Source of the DNA: JAKLFA01 sp964450385
Lineage (GTDB): Bacteria; Omnitrophota; Gorgyraeia; Zapsychrales; JANLHA01
Reading direction: 5' to 3'
Assembly (NCBI GenBank): GCA_964450385.1
Contig: CAYVEC010000008.1
Coordinates: 1-64,000 of the forward strand
DNA length: 64,000 bases
Below the pieces are notes generated by a model that did not search any database, was not told where the DNA came from, and was given only the letters and a program-made list of their open reading frames with translations. This document shows, in pieces, positions 43,519 through 53,271 of the stretch; position 1 is the stretch's first letter; every line of letters starts with the position of its first letter. A program made the position numbers and the translations under genes.

Positions 43519-43626
43519 ATGAAAGACCTATCTGGCGTCTTTGTCAAACTACTCATCGGCGCGATCGTCACAGCCTTGTTATTGGCAGGCTTGATCGTTT
43601 ACCTCGGGTCACGCGCCGCAGCGTAA
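43519..43626 (+). CDS. 35-residue single-pass membrane peptide
   Basis: From ATG 43519 behind a very strong AAAGGAGGG; sequence MKDLSGVFVKLLIGAIVTAL then LLAGLIVYLGSRAAA. One hydrophobic helix (about residues 8-30) with a short basic/Ala end. The frame is open further upstream, but that part has no ribosome-binding site or sensible composition. Such short helices often modulate larger membrane proteins, but no partner is indicated. A TATAAA box lies at 43461-43466 without a clear -35. Confidence 0.6.
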   Translation: MKDLSGVFVKLLIGAIVTALLLAGLIVYLGSRAAA

Positions 43627-43699
43627 ATTTTACCTGCGATTAGGCGCTCACTAAAACGCCCAATACTCGTCATCAATCAAACGACAGAAGGAGGCCTCG

Positions 43700-45115
43700 A
43701 TGAAAAAAATGTGTCTGATGACATTAGCCGCTATGCTGATCGCGCCAACGGTTCACGCCGAGACGCTCACATCCACCCTTAAGGACCAGACCTCGGTCGA
43801 GGTCACGGTCTACAATTCCAACATCGGCCTTGTCAAAGACACACGGCGGATCACGTTGCCGAAAGGCGTCGCCGAACTTCAGTTTATGGATGTCGCCGCG
43901 ACCATTCAGCCGGTGACGGTGAGCGTCAAATCCCTGACCGCCCCAGAAAGTTTCCGGATCCTCGAACAGAATTATGAATATGACCTCATGGATTCCCAAA
44001 AGCTCCTCGACAAGTTCGTGGGTAAGACCGTGAAGATCATTGATGAAAATGACTATCAAGGCACCCGGCGTGAACTGACCGCCGAACTCCTCAGTAATAA
44101 CAAAGGGCCGATCTATCGGATCGATAACGAGATCTACCTTTCCTATAGCGGCCAGGTCGTGCTCCCCGAGATCCCCAAAAATCTCATTGCCAAACCAACG
44201 CTGACCTGGATGTTCAACCATGACCGCGATACTGAGGAGACGATCGAAGCGTCGTACTTAACGCACAATCTCAATTGGAACGCTGACTATGTCCTAACAG
44301 TCAATGCCGACGACACGCTTGCCGGTCTTCATGGCTGGGTCACGGTCGTGAATATGAGCGGTACCGAGTACACGAACGCCCGTCTTAAACTCGTGGCTGG
44401 AGACATTAACCGGGCTGAGTCACGTCTCAAAGAAGCGCGGGCGGCTAAAATGGTTATGGAGATTGGATTGGGAGATCGGGGCTTTACAGAGCAGTCATTT
44501 TTTGAATATCATATCTATGATCTTGAACGGCCAACAACCCTTAAAAATAATCAGACGAAGCAACTGAGCCTCCTCAGCGCTGACGCGATCGGGATCCGTA
44601 AGGAATTTATTCTCTACGGCACCACCGGATACTACGCAGATCGTTATCCGTCGATTCCTGCCTCAAAAGTCGGGGTCTATTTAAAATTCAAGAATGACGT
44701 CCAGAGCCATCTTGGGATGCCGCTCCCGGCCGGGGTTGTGCGGCTCTATAAGGCCGACGCCTCTGACCGGCTTCAGCTTATCGGCGAAGACCGCATTGAC
44801 CACACGCCGAAAGATGAGGAGATCACCCTTAAGGTCGGAGACGCCTTTGATGTGGTCGCGGAGCGCCGCCAAACGGATTATCAGAATATTAATCGGCGAC
44901 TCCATGAAACGGCCTGGGAAGTCGTGTTACGCAATCACAAGACCGAAGACATAACCGTCGCCGTGATTGAGCCGGTTTACGGAGACTGGGAAATAGTGGA
45001 GTCAAGCCTCCCGCATGAAAAACTCGATGCCGAGACCATAAAATTCAACATCCCCGTTCCCAAAGATGGCGAGACGACGTTGACCTATCGGGTACGGATT
45101 AATACCTATTATTAA
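43700..45115 (+). CDS. DUF4139 domain secreted protein
   Basis: 471 residues, strong AAGGAGG before ATG 43700. Signal peptide about 1-20 (ending TVHA). The N-terminal part (SVEVTVYNSNIGLVKDTRRITLPKG) and the C-terminal block (VVERRQTDYQNI-like segment, then RNHKTEDITVAVIEPV) match DUF4139 proteins, which are of unknown role. The whole is beta-rich. It stands alone and converges with the radical SAM gene. Confidence 0.8.
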   Translation: MKKMCLMTLAAMLIAPTVHAETLTSTLKDQTSVEVTVYNSNIGLVKDTRRITLPKGVAELQFMDVAATIQPVTVSVKSLTAPESFRILEQNYEYDLMDSQKLLDKFVGKTVKIIDENDYQGTRRELTAELLSNNKGPIYRIDNEIYLSYSGQVVLPEIPKNLIAKPTLTWMFNHDRDTEETIEASYLTHNLNWNADYVLTVNADDTLAGLHGWVTVVNMSGTEYTNARLKLVAGDINRAESRLKEARAAKMVMEIGLGDRGFTEQSFFEYHIYDLERPTTLKNNQTKQLSLLSADAIGIRKEFILYGTTGYYADRYPSIPASKVGVYLKFKNDVQSHLGMPLPAGVVRLYKADASDRLQLIGEDRIDHTPKDEEITLKVGDAFDVVAERRQTDYQNINRRLHETAWEVVLRNHKTEDITVAVIEPVYGDWEIVESSLPHEKLDAETIKFNIPVPKDGETTLTYRVRINTYY

Positions 45116-45140
45116 GAAGGTAGATAAACAAGGCGCGAGG

Positions 45141-46601
45141 TTATCCGCGTCGGGGATGAGCAGACGGCATCCGGAAACATCTCCCCATGAAGTAGCCCAC
45201 GAAGGCCTTGAATCCATAGAGTTTTCGAATCAAGTCGCCAAGGCTCCGAATCGAGACCAGCATCCGCCACATCTGCGCAGGCCTCAGATAAAATTCTTTT
45301 AATCCCTCATCGATCAGCCGATCGATTTCCGTATTCGAGAGCTGCGGATAACTTAACAGCGTTTTTTGCTCTCCGGTCTCTGTGAGCCATTCATCCCAAT
45401 CCTGAGCGAGGATGTAGCCGTGGTCCTTGGCCCACTGATAAAGGGTGGTGCCGGGATAGACCGCGATCCCCGTGATCTGGATCGTGTCGAGCGGAAGGGA
45501 TTTCGCGAGCTCGATCGTCTCGCGGGCCGTCTGATGGGTCTCACCGGGCGCGCCGATCATAAAACACCCATGAATGATGAATCCAAGCCGGTGGGCCTCC
45601 CCGGCAAAGGCCCGGGCCATGTCGACCGAGACCATGCCTTTGTGCACAGCCTTAAAAGCCGCGTCATACCCGAATTCAAAACCGGTCATAAGCATCCGGC
45701 ACCCCGCCTTTTTCATGAGAGGCAGGAGGGAGAGATCAGTATTGATCCGGGTGTTGCAGGACCATGAGATCTTTTGATGCAATCCACGGCGGATGATCTC
45801 CTCACAGACAGCCCGGGCGTGGCCGGTGTCCGCCGCAAAGGTATCGGTCTCGAACATAATCTCGCGGATCTGCGGAAAGAGTTTTAGATCAAATTCCATC
45901 TCGTCAGCCACCTGCTCAGGGGTCCGGTTGCGGAGCCCATGGCCGTACATAAGCTGCGGGTCACGACAGAACGAGCAGGCATTGTTACATCCGCGGCCGG
46001 TCATAAGCGTCAAGAATGGGAATTTCTTTCCGGCATCCGGATACCACTCGGGCCGAATGAGACTCCACGCGGGAAAGGGAAGGGAACGAACATCGATCGG
46101 AGGCCGGTTCGGGTTATGGACAACCGCGCCGTCATTCATCCAGCTCAAACCTAAGATCTCTTCATCGGGCCGTCCGTCGGCAAGTTCCCGCAGGGTCTCA
46201 TCATATTCCCTCCGAAGGATATAATCAACCGTGCCCCGGCCGATCTCAAAGGTGTTGTCCGGTTCAGCAGTCACATGCTGTCCCACAAAAGCGACCCGGC
46301 AGCCGGTTGCCTGCTTGATCTGCCGAGCCTGTTCAATATCCGCGTAGATCGACGGGGTTGTGGCATGGATCACGAGAAGATCAGGCCGGATGTCCGTACA
46401 GAGCCGCAGTGTTTTCTCTGGACTGAAATTCCGTGCTGCCGCCTCGATAAAACTCACATCATGACCCGCGTCAATCAGGATCTGGGCCGCAATGAGGAGA
46501 TATTCGGGATGGCGCTGAACGCGGCCGCGGGATTTGGCGGCCCAGCGTGCGACACGGACAAAATTCGTACCATACGACGGATTGACGATCGTGACGGTCA
46601 T
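45141..46601 (-). CDS. B12-binding-domain radical SAM protein
   Basis: 486 residues on the minus strand, with AAAGGG before the ATG. N-terminal cobalamin-binding-like Rossmann part (about 1-140, including the GHDVSFIEAAA and PDLLVIHATTP segments), then the radical SAM domain with C-x3-C-x2-C in RGCNNACSFCRDPQLMYG near residue 206, and an elongated C-terminus. This family includes methyltransferases and enzymes of lipid and cofactor synthesis. The substrate is not evident; it is a single-gene unit. Confidence 0.85.
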   Translation of the reverse strand: MTVTIVNPSYGTNFVRVARWAAKSRGRVQRHPEYLLIAAQILIDAGHDVSFIEAAARNFSPEKTLRLCTDIRPDLLVIHATTPSIYADIEQARQIKQATGCRVAFVGQHVTAEPDNTFEIGRGTVDYILRREYDETLRELADGRPDEEILGLSWMNDGAVVHNPNRPPIDVRSLPFPAWSLIRPEWYPDAGKKFPFLTLMTGRGCNNACSFCRDPQLMYGHGLRNRTPEQVADEMEFDLKLFPQIREIMFETDTFAADTGHARAVCEEIIRRGLHQKISWSCNTRINTDLSLLPLMKKAGCRMLMTGFEFGYDAAFKAVHKGMVSVDMARAFAGEAHRLGFIIHGCFMIGAPGETHQTARETIELAKSLPLDTIQITGIAVYPGTTLYQWAKDHGYILAQDWDEWLTETGEQKTLLSYPQLSNTEIDRLIDEGLKEFYLRPAQMWRMLVSIRSLGDLIRKLYGFKAFVGYFMGRCFRMPSAHPRRG

Positions 46602-46725
46602 AGCAGCCCTTTCCGGTTCTGTCCTATCTTAAAACCCGTCCTTGGCTTTGGCAAGGAGGGAATGAAAAATTAAAAATATTTTCCGCCGCCATGTGCCGAT
46701 GCTATACTGCCTGCAAAGGACTTTC

Positions 46726-48357
46726 ATGAAGATTTCAAATAAAATATCACTCCTGATCCTGTTCCTCCTGTTCGTCCTCGCGGCGAATGCCTGTATCGGC
46801 CTGGTTCAGCTCTCGAAGATCAACCTTGAACTGCGGACCGTGGTCGAGCGCGACCTGGCTCTAACAACCGCCATGACGCAGGTCTCCCAGCGTCAGCTTG
46901 AGAAGGGGGTCCTCATCGAGCGGCTTCTGAACATCTCTGAGGAACTGAACACCGAAGACCTCCCCGCAGCCCGCCGAACCCATCTCATCGATCAAACACG
47001 GGTCACGGGAGAGCGGATCGCGGCCTTGTCCCAGCAGGCAGCCCAGAAGATTATTGAGGCCCGCCGCCTGATCCAGGACGGGATCCGCCATTCACCCTTT
47101 TCGGTCAAACGCCAGGAGCTCGCCTCTGCCGGCTCGGTCCTGGCCGAGATAGAACAACGCCATATTCAGTACGACCTCCTCATCGCGTCGATCCTCAACG
47201 CAGTGACGGACGCGGCCTTTGAGCTTTCATTTGACGAGCTCCGTCGGATCGAACACGGTTCCACGCGCCTGAGCGAACAATTAAAAAAATTCGTCGCGGA
47301 TGTCCAGGCCTTCTCGCGCGCCTCGCTCGTCACGGCCAAAGCCGAGGAAAGCGCCGCGCGGCGGATCCTCTGGATCAGTTTCGCGATCTGTCTTTTGATC
47401 AGTATGGTCATTGCAAGTGCGATCATCCGGAGTATCGTCGAACCCCTCACGGAGCTCAACAATGCCGCCCACGCCGTGGGAGAAGGGAATTTTTTCATCC
47501 GCTTAACGCGCCTCACACGCGATGAAATCGGTGAGGTCGGGCATGCGTTCAACGCCATGACCCAGCGGATCCTGGAATTTACGACCCAGCTGAAACAAAA
47601 AAAGGAACAGCTCTCCGAGGCCCTTCGGATCACCGAGGCGCAGAAAAACGATCTTGAGCGTGTCAATAAAGAGCTCGATAGTTTTGTGCACACCGTGAGC
47701 CATGACCTACGCTCGCCGCTCCTCGGGATCGTCGGATACAGTGATTTTCTTCACACCAACTACGCCGCCCAACTTGACGAAAAAGGCCAGCGGAGCCTGA
47801 ACGGCATCATCCGGAGCGCCGAGCGGATGCAGGACCTCATTACCGATCTTCTCACCCTCACGCGCATCGCCAGGATCAAGAACCCTTACGAACCCGTGGA
47901 CCTTAACGATACGGTTCAGGCGATCTGCGAACGGCTCGAATATGAGATCGAGACCCATCACGCGGCGGTCCAGATCGAGCAGGGACTACCCACGATCGTC
48001 TGCGACCGGATCAAGATGCATGAGGTCTTTTTAAATCTGATCAACAACGCGATCAAGTTTTCCTCCAAGGTCACGAGCCGCACCCCGGTGATCCGCATCG
48101 GGTCCGCGGCCCTGGACCATGACTGGGAATTTTGGGTCGCGGACAACGGGATCGGAATCCCGGAAGAATATCACGATGAGATCTTTGACCTCTTTAAGCG
48201 ACTTCACACATCGACCGAGTATGAGGGGACAGGGGCCGGACTCAGCATTGTAAAAGCGGTCATCGAAAGCCACGGAGGCCGGATCTGGGTTGAGTCGCGC
48301 GTCGGCGAGGGAGCAGCCTTTCATTTCACGATTCCCAAAGGCCTCACACCGGGTTGA
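46726..48357 (+). CDS. Membrane histidine kinase with HAMP domain
   Basis: 543 residues from ATG 46726 (AAAGGA at 46715-46720). Membrane helix (about 8-28), a helical periplasmic sensor region (about 30-215), second helix (about 217-240), HAMP domain (about 240-292, RSIVEPLTELNNAAHAVGEG), a coiled coil, HisKA with the phospho-His in VHTVSHDLRSPLLGIVG and a HATPase (NLINNAIKF, ADNGIGIP, GTGAGLSIVKAV). The receptor part resembles four-helix MCP-like sensors. TATACT at 46703-46708 lies near the start. No regulator is adjacent. Confidence 0.9.
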   Translation: MKISNKISLLILFLLFVLAANACIGLVQLSKINLELRTVVERDLALTTAMTQVSQRQLEKGVLIERLLNISEELNTEDLPAARRTHLIDQTRVTGERIAALSQQAAQKIIEARRLIQDGIRHSPFSVKRQELASAGSVLAEIEQRHIQYDLLIASILNAVTDAAFELSFDELRRIEHGSTRLSEQLKKFVADVQAFSRASLVTAKAEESAARRILWISFAICLLISMVIASAIIRSIVEPLTELNNAAHAVGEGNFFIRLTRLTRDEIGEVGHAFNAMTQRILEFTTQLKQKKEQLSEALRITEAQKNDLERVNKELDSFVHTVSHDLRSPLLGIVGYSDFLHTNYAAQLDEKGQRSLNGIIRSAERMQDLITDLLTLTRIARIKNPYEPVDLNDTVQAICERLEYEIETHHAAVQIEQGLPTIVCDRIKMHEVFLNLINNAIKFSSKVTSRTPVIRIGSAALDHDWEFWVADNGIGIPEEYHDEIFDLFKRLHTSTEYEGTGAGLSIVKAVIESHGGRIWVESRVGEGAAFHFTIPKGLTPG

Positions 48358-48372
48358 TCCACCGTCCAACAT

Positions 48373-48401
48373 TTGACGCACCGGAACACTTTCTATATAA
48401 T
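48373..48401 (+). promoter_or_regulatory. Sigma-70-type promoter of acnA
   Basis: TTGACG at 48373-48378 and TATAAT at 48396-48401 are 17 bases apart; the start is expected near 48408, about 32 bases before the ATG at 48440. Confidence 0.72.
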
Positions 48402-48439
48402 AGGCTGTCTTTTTAACCGATCACGGCAAGGAATCGATC

Positions 48440-51139
48440 ATGGACACCCGTATCACGCACGCCGCTTTAAAAACCGAGCATGGCGTTTTTAAGTACTTTA
48501 AGATCAATGACGTCACCCGCCTTGGCCTGGGCGACCCGAAACGTCTTCCTTTTTCAATCCGGATCCTTCTTGAAAATGCCCTGCGCCACTGTGACGGTTT
48601 CCGAGTCACGGCCCAAGACGTCGAGCGCATCGCGTCATGGCAGCCGCACGATCTCCACCGGCAGGAGATCGCCTTTAACCCGAGCCGGGTGATCCTTCAA
48701 GATTTCACCGGGGTTCCGTGTGTCGTTGACCTTGCCGCGATGCGCGCCGCGGTCAAACGGCTCGGGGGCGACATCTCAAAGATCAATCCACTTGTCCCGT
48801 GCGACCTCGTCATCGACCACTCGCTCCAGATCGACGCCTATGGATGCCCCGAGGCGTTTGCCATCAATATGCAAAAAGAATTTGAGCGCAACGCCGAGCG
48901 CTACGCCTTTCTCAAATGGGGACAGGAGGTCTTTAAAAATTTCCGCGTCGTGCCGCCGGGAACAGGGATCATCCATCAGGTCAACCTCGAATATCTGGCC
49001 CATGGGGTCATCACAAAAAAACGGGCCGATGGCACCTCGGATGTCTTTTTTGACAGCGTGGTCGGGACGGACAGTCACACGACCATGATCAACGGCCTGG
49101 GGATCCTGGGCTGGGGCGTGGGAGGGATCGAGGCCGAGGCCGTGATGCTCGGCGAACCGATCACCATGCTGCTCCCAGAGGTCATCGGTTTTGAACTGAC
49201 GGGCCGACTCCGTGACGGCGTGACCGCGACCGACCTGGTCCTGACCATTGTCGAGATCCTCCGAAAAAAAGGGGTGGTTGGTAAATTTGTCGAATATATC
49301 GGCGACGGTCTCGCCGGACTCTCCCTTCCGGACCGGGCCACGATTGCGAACATGGCGCCGGAGTACGGGGCCACTGCTGGGATGTTCCCGATCGATCATG
49401 CGGTACTTGAATATTACGCGTTGACCGGACGCGATCCGAAACAGATCGATCTCATCGAACAATACACGCGCGCCCAGGGGATGTTCTATTCCCCGGGTGA
49501 CCCGCGCCCTGAGTACAGCGATATCCTGCGGCTGGACCTTGACAGTATCGAGCCGTCGATCGCTGGCCCCAAACGACCGCAGGACCGGATCACCCTGCGA
49601 TCGGTGACAGAACAGTTCAATAAGTCCCTAACATCCTCGGACCCCAAGACCGGTTTTGGCCTCACCCCAGAATCCAGCGCATCGCGGACCGTGTTACCGA
49701 CGGGCGAGACATTGACCCACGGGAGTGTGGTGATCGCCTCGATCACAAGTTGCACCAACACCTCGAACCCCGCGGTCCTTATTGCCGCCGGATTGCTTGC
49801 CCAAAAGGCCGTGACAGCGGGTCTTCGCGTTCCGGGTTTCGTCAAGACGAGTTTCGCGCCTGGCTCACAGGTTGTCGAAGATTATCTTGCCTCAGCGGGG
49901 CTGCTGCCATTTCTTGAGCAGCTCGGTTTTCATATCGCTGGATACGGATGCGCCACCTGTATCGGGAACAGCGGGCCACTGCGCCAGGATGTCGCCAATG
50001 CGATTACCACACACCGGCTCGTGGCCGCAAGCGTGCTGAGCGGCAACCGGAATTTCGAGGGGCGCGTCAATCCCCTGACCCGGGCGAATTATCTTGCCTC
50101 GCCGCCCCTGGTCGTGGCCTACGCCTTAGCCGGACGCGTGACGATCGATTTTGACCGCGAACCGATCGGCATGATTAAAGGTCATCCCGTTTATCTAAAG
50201 GATATCTGGCCGTCTCAGGCCGAGATCGACCGAGTCGGCCAAGATCACGTTGAGGCCCAGTCTTTTATCAAGCGATATCAGGATGTTGGAACGAGCAATG
50301 AAAAATGGAACGTCATCGCCTCGGGGAAGGAGCCGCTCTTTGACTGGCCACGGGAGAGCACCTATATTCAGGAGCCACCATTTTTAAGCGGAATGACGCT
50401 CACCCCGGCTCCGCTTCAGCCGATCCAGGGGGCCCGCGTTCTCCTCAAACTCGGCGACTCGATCACAACAGACCATATTTCACCGGCGGGCTCGATCGCG
50501 CCGGACAGCCCGGCCGGTCGATATCTGACGGGCCTCGGCGTGGCACGTGAGGACTTCAATTCCTACGGCGCGCGCCGGGGGAACGACCGTGTCATGACCC
50601 GTGGCACCTTTGCCAATATCCGCCTACGGAACCAGCTCGCTCCGGGTACCGAAGGCTCCTGGACACGCCATTTTCCGTCGGGCGACCTAATGAGTGTCTT
50701 TGACGCTGCCGAACGATACCGCAAGGAACACATTCCGCTCATCGTCCTCGCCGGCAAAGAGTACGGGACCGGCTCAAGCCGTGATTGGGCGGCCAAGGGT
50801 CCGGCCCTGCTCGGGATCCGGGCGGTGATCGCGCAAAGCTTTGAACGAATCCACCGATCAAATCTCGCTGGGATGGGCATTCTCCCGCTCCAGTTTCACG
50901 ACGGAGAAAGCACCGACAGTCTAGGCCTCACCGGCGCAGAAGTGATCAATCTTTCGGGGATCGAGACCGGCCTGACTCCGGGCAAGACCCTTCGCGTCAC
51001 GGCCCTGCCGGCGGATGGAGGGCGTGCGATCGGTTTTGATGTCGTCTGCCGTCTCGACACACCAGTCGAGGTCGACTATTTCCGCCACGAGGGGATCCTG
51101 CCGGCGGTCGTGCGTAAACTGATCACGGACCGATCTTGA
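48440..51139 (+). CDS. acnA: Aconitate hydratase A
   Basis: 899 residues, full length for AcnA/IRP1-type aconitase. It isomerises citrate to isocitrate. Visible marks: VVGTDSHTTMINGLG, the cluster cysteines in TSCTNTSNP and GCATCIGNSGPL, and the C-terminal swivel-domain blocks TDHISPAGSI and YGTGSSRDWAAKGP. It has its own promoter and is followed by leuC, its close homologue, which is likely read from the same mRNA. Confidence 0.96.
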   Translation: MDTRITHAALKTEHGVFKYFKINDVTRLGLGDPKRLPFSIRILLENALRHCDGFRVTAQDVERIASWQPHDLHRQEIAFNPSRVILQDFTGVPCVVDLAAMRAAVKRLGGDISKINPLVPCDLVIDHSLQIDAYGCPEAFAINMQKEFERNAERYAFLKWGQEVFKNFRVVPPGTGIIHQVNLEYLAHGVITKKRADGTSDVFFDSVVGTDSHTTMINGLGILGWGVGGIEAEAVMLGEPITMLLPEVIGFELTGRLRDGVTATDLVLTIVEILRKKGVVGKFVEYIGDGLAGLSLPDRATIANMAPEYGATAGMFPIDHAVLEYYALTGRDPKQIDLIEQYTRAQGMFYSPGDPRPEYSDILRLDLDSIEPSIAGPKRPQDRITLRSVTEQFNKSLTSSDPKTGFGLTPESSASRTVLPTGETLTHGSVVIASITSCTNTSNPAVLIAAGLLAQKAVTAGLRVPGFVKTSFAPGSQVVEDYLASAGLLPFLEQLGFHIAGYGCATCIGNSGPLRQDVANAITTHRLVAASVLSGNRNFEGRVNPLTRANYLASPPLVVAYALAGRVTIDFDREPIGMIKGHPVYLKDIWPSQAEIDRVGQDHVEAQSFIKRYQDVGTSNEKWNVIASGKEPLFDWPRESTYIQEPPFLSGMTLTPAPLQPIQGARVLLKLGDSITTDHISPAGSIAPDSPAGRYLTGLGVAREDFNSYGARRGNDRVMTRGTFANIRLRNQLAPGTEGSWTRHFPSGDLMSVFDAAERYRKEHIPLIVLAGKEYGTGSSRDWAAKGPALLGIRAVIAQSFERIHRSNLAGMGILPLQFHDGESTDSLGLTGAEVINLSGIETGLTPGKTLRVTALPADGGRAIGFDVVCRLDTPVEVDYFRHEGILPAVVRKLITDRS

Positions 51140-51172
51140 CAGTATAAAAACAGGAGGAAGGGAGTTTTGTCC

Positions 51173-52576
51173 ATGACACCACGAACGATGTACCAAAAAA
51201 TATGGGACGCGCACCTTGTCCGGCCAAGCCAGGGTGACACGTCCCTGATCTATGTCGACCGCCACCTTATCCATGAGGTCACGAGTCCCCAGGCCTTTGA
51301 GGGTCTTCGGACAAATCATCGACGGGTACGCTGCCCGCACAAGACCTTAGCTACCATGGACCATAATGTCCCGACCGATACCCAGGACCCCTCGACCTTG
51401 ACCGGCATGTCCCGCGTCCAGATCGAGACTCTGGTCGCTAATTGCAAGGAATTCGGGGTGCCGCTCCATGATATGTCGAGCCTCCATCATGGGATCGTCC
51501 ACATCATCGGTCCGGAGCTCGGCATCACGCAACCGGGAATGGTGATCGTCTGCGGGGATTCGCATACCGCGACCCACGGCGCCTTCGGTGCCCTTGCGTT
51601 CGGGATCGGAACCTCGGAGGTCGAACATGTGCTGGCGACCCAGACCCTTCAGCAAAACACGTCAAAAACCATGCGGATTACTGTTGACGGACAACTCGAG
51701 AAAGGCGTGACCGCGAAGGATATCATCCTCTACATCATCGGCCAGATCGGGACCGCCGGCGCCACGGGATACGTGATCGAATATTCCGGCAGCGCGATCC
51801 AGGCCCTGTCGATGGAAGGCCGCATGACGGTCTGTAACATGAGCATCGAGGCCGGTGCCCGTGCCGGGATGATTGCGCCCGACGCAACGACGTTCGCCTA
51901 TTTAAAAGGCCGGACCAATGCGCCGCAGGGTGATGACTGGCCCCGGGCCGTGGCCTATTGGAAGACCCTGGCGTCGGATACCGGGGCCCGCTATGACGCA
52001 GAGCACCATTTTAAGGCTGAGATGATCACCCCGCAGGTCACCTGGGGGACAAGCCCGGGCCAGGTGGTCTCGATCGACGGCAGGGTGCCGGCGCCCGAGG
52101 ATTTCAGGGACCCGACAGAGCAGGTAGCGTGCAAGAATGCCCTGCGCTATATGGGATTGACCCCAGGGACACCGATGACCGATATCGCGATCGACACCGT
52201 CTTTATCGGGTCATGTACGAACGGCCGCATCGAAGACCTGCGCGCGGCCGCCGGAATCCTTAAAGGGCATCACATCCATCCCGGGACCCGTGTTCTGATC
52301 GTGCCGGGGTCGCGCGCTGTAAAAGACCAAGCGGAACGTGAGGGACTCGACCGCATTTTTCTTGACGCCGGCTGTGAATGGCGTTTTGCCGGGTGCTCGA
52401 TGTGCCTGGCCATGAATACAGATCAGCTCAAGGAGGGCGAACGGTCTGTTTCAACGAGCAACCGCAATTTCGAAGGCCGTCAAGGCCCCGGTGGCCGAAC
52501 GCATCTCGCGAGTCCCGAGACGGCGGCCGTGGCAGCGCTCGCTGGCCGGCTTGTTGATGTCCGAACATATCTTTAA
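51173..52576 (+). CDS. leuC: 3-isopropylmalate dehydratase large subunit
   Basis: 467 residues from ATG 51173 behind AGGAGG and GGGA; a TTG at 51167 is the only rival. With LeuD it isomerises 2- to 3-isopropylmalate in leucine synthesis. Motifs: GDSHTATHGAFGALAFGIGTSEVEH, GSCTNGRIEDL and GCSMCLAMN, whose cysteines hold the [4Fe-4S] cluster. The bacterial LeuC length (about 465) favours this over homoaconitase. Confidence 0.95.
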   Translation: MTPRTMYQKIWDAHLVRPSQGDTSLIYVDRHLIHEVTSPQAFEGLRTNHRRVRCPHKTLATMDHNVPTDTQDPSTLTGMSRVQIETLVANCKEFGVPLHDMSSLHHGIVHIIGPELGITQPGMVIVCGDSHTATHGAFGALAFGIGTSEVEHVLATQTLQQNTSKTMRITVDGQLEKGVTAKDIILYIIGQIGTAGATGYVIEYSGSAIQALSMEGRMTVCNMSIEAGARAGMIAPDATTFAYLKGRTNAPQGDDWPRAVAYWKTLASDTGARYDAEHHFKAEMITPQVTWGTSPGQVVSIDGRVPAPEDFRDPTEQVACKNALRYMGLTPGTPMTDIAIDTVFIGSCTNGRIEDLRAAAGILKGHHIHPGTRVLIVPGSRAVKDQAEREGLDRIFLDAGCEWRFAGCSMCLAMNTDQLKEGERSVSTSNRNFEGRQGPGGRTHLASPETAAVAALAGRLVDVRTYL

Positions 52577-52625
52577 TGACCTCGATTGCCCGGCTCATGC
52601 CCGGCCGCCGAGAGAAAGGACGTTT

Positions 52626-53240
52626 ATGAAACCTTTGATCACACATACCGGGATCGTGGCCCCACTTGACCGCAATAACGTGGACACGGACCTGATCATC
52701 CCGAAACAATTCCTAAAAAAGACCGGGCGCGCGGGTTTTGGCCAGCATCTCTTTCATGAGATCCGATATCTCGACTATGAAGGGACTCGCGAAAACCCAA
52801 CGTTTGTCCTGAATCAACCGGCCTATCGCGCTGCGAGCGTGCTGCTGGCCCGTGACAATTTCGGCTGCGGATCGTCGCGCGAGCACGCCCCTTGGGCGCT
52901 CGAGGATTTCGGCTTCAGAGTGATCATCGCCCCGAGTTTTGCGGATATTTTTTATAATAACAGTTTAAAGAACGGAATTCTTTTGGTACGATTAACGAGT
53001 AGCGAGGTCAATGCCTTATTTACCGAGGCTGCCGCGCGACCCGGATGCACGATCACCACGGACCTGCTGGCGCAGACCGTGACAAGCCCAGGGGGTCGCG
53101 CGTACCGCTTTGAGATCCATCCGTTCGCGAAAGAATGCCTGATGAAGGGGCTTGATCAGATCGGTTGGACACTCCAGTTCGATGACCTCATCCGGTCCTA
53201 CGAGGCCGGCCTGGCCACAACAACGCCGTGGCTCGCATAA
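52626..53240 (+). CDS. leuD: 3-isopropylmalate dehydratase small subunit
   Basis: 204 residues from ATG 52626 (GAAAGGA upstream); the longer open frame overlaps leuC without family support. Typical start MKPLITHTGIVAPLDRNNVD with TDLIIPKQFLK, and the swivel-domain core NFGCGSSREHAPWAL. It follows leuC by about 50 bases. leuB and leuA are not in the window. Confidence 0.95.
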   Translation: MKPLITHTGIVAPLDRNNVDTDLIIPKQFLKKTGRAGFGQHLFHEIRYLDYEGTRENPTFVLNQPAYRAASVLLARDNFGCGSSREHAPWALEDFGFRVIIAPSFADIFYNNSLKNGILLVRLTSSEVNALFTEAAARPGCTITTDLLAQTVTSPGGRAYRFEIHPFAKECLMKGLDQIGWTLQFDDLIRSYEAGLATTTPWLA

Positions 53241-53271
53241 CCGCGGACGGACACAAAAGGGGAGAACGATA

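Noticed and set aside
48776..49462. 228-codon minus-strand frame inside acnA
   Set aside because: It lies wholly within the well-supported aconitase gene and has the composition of an antisense shadow.
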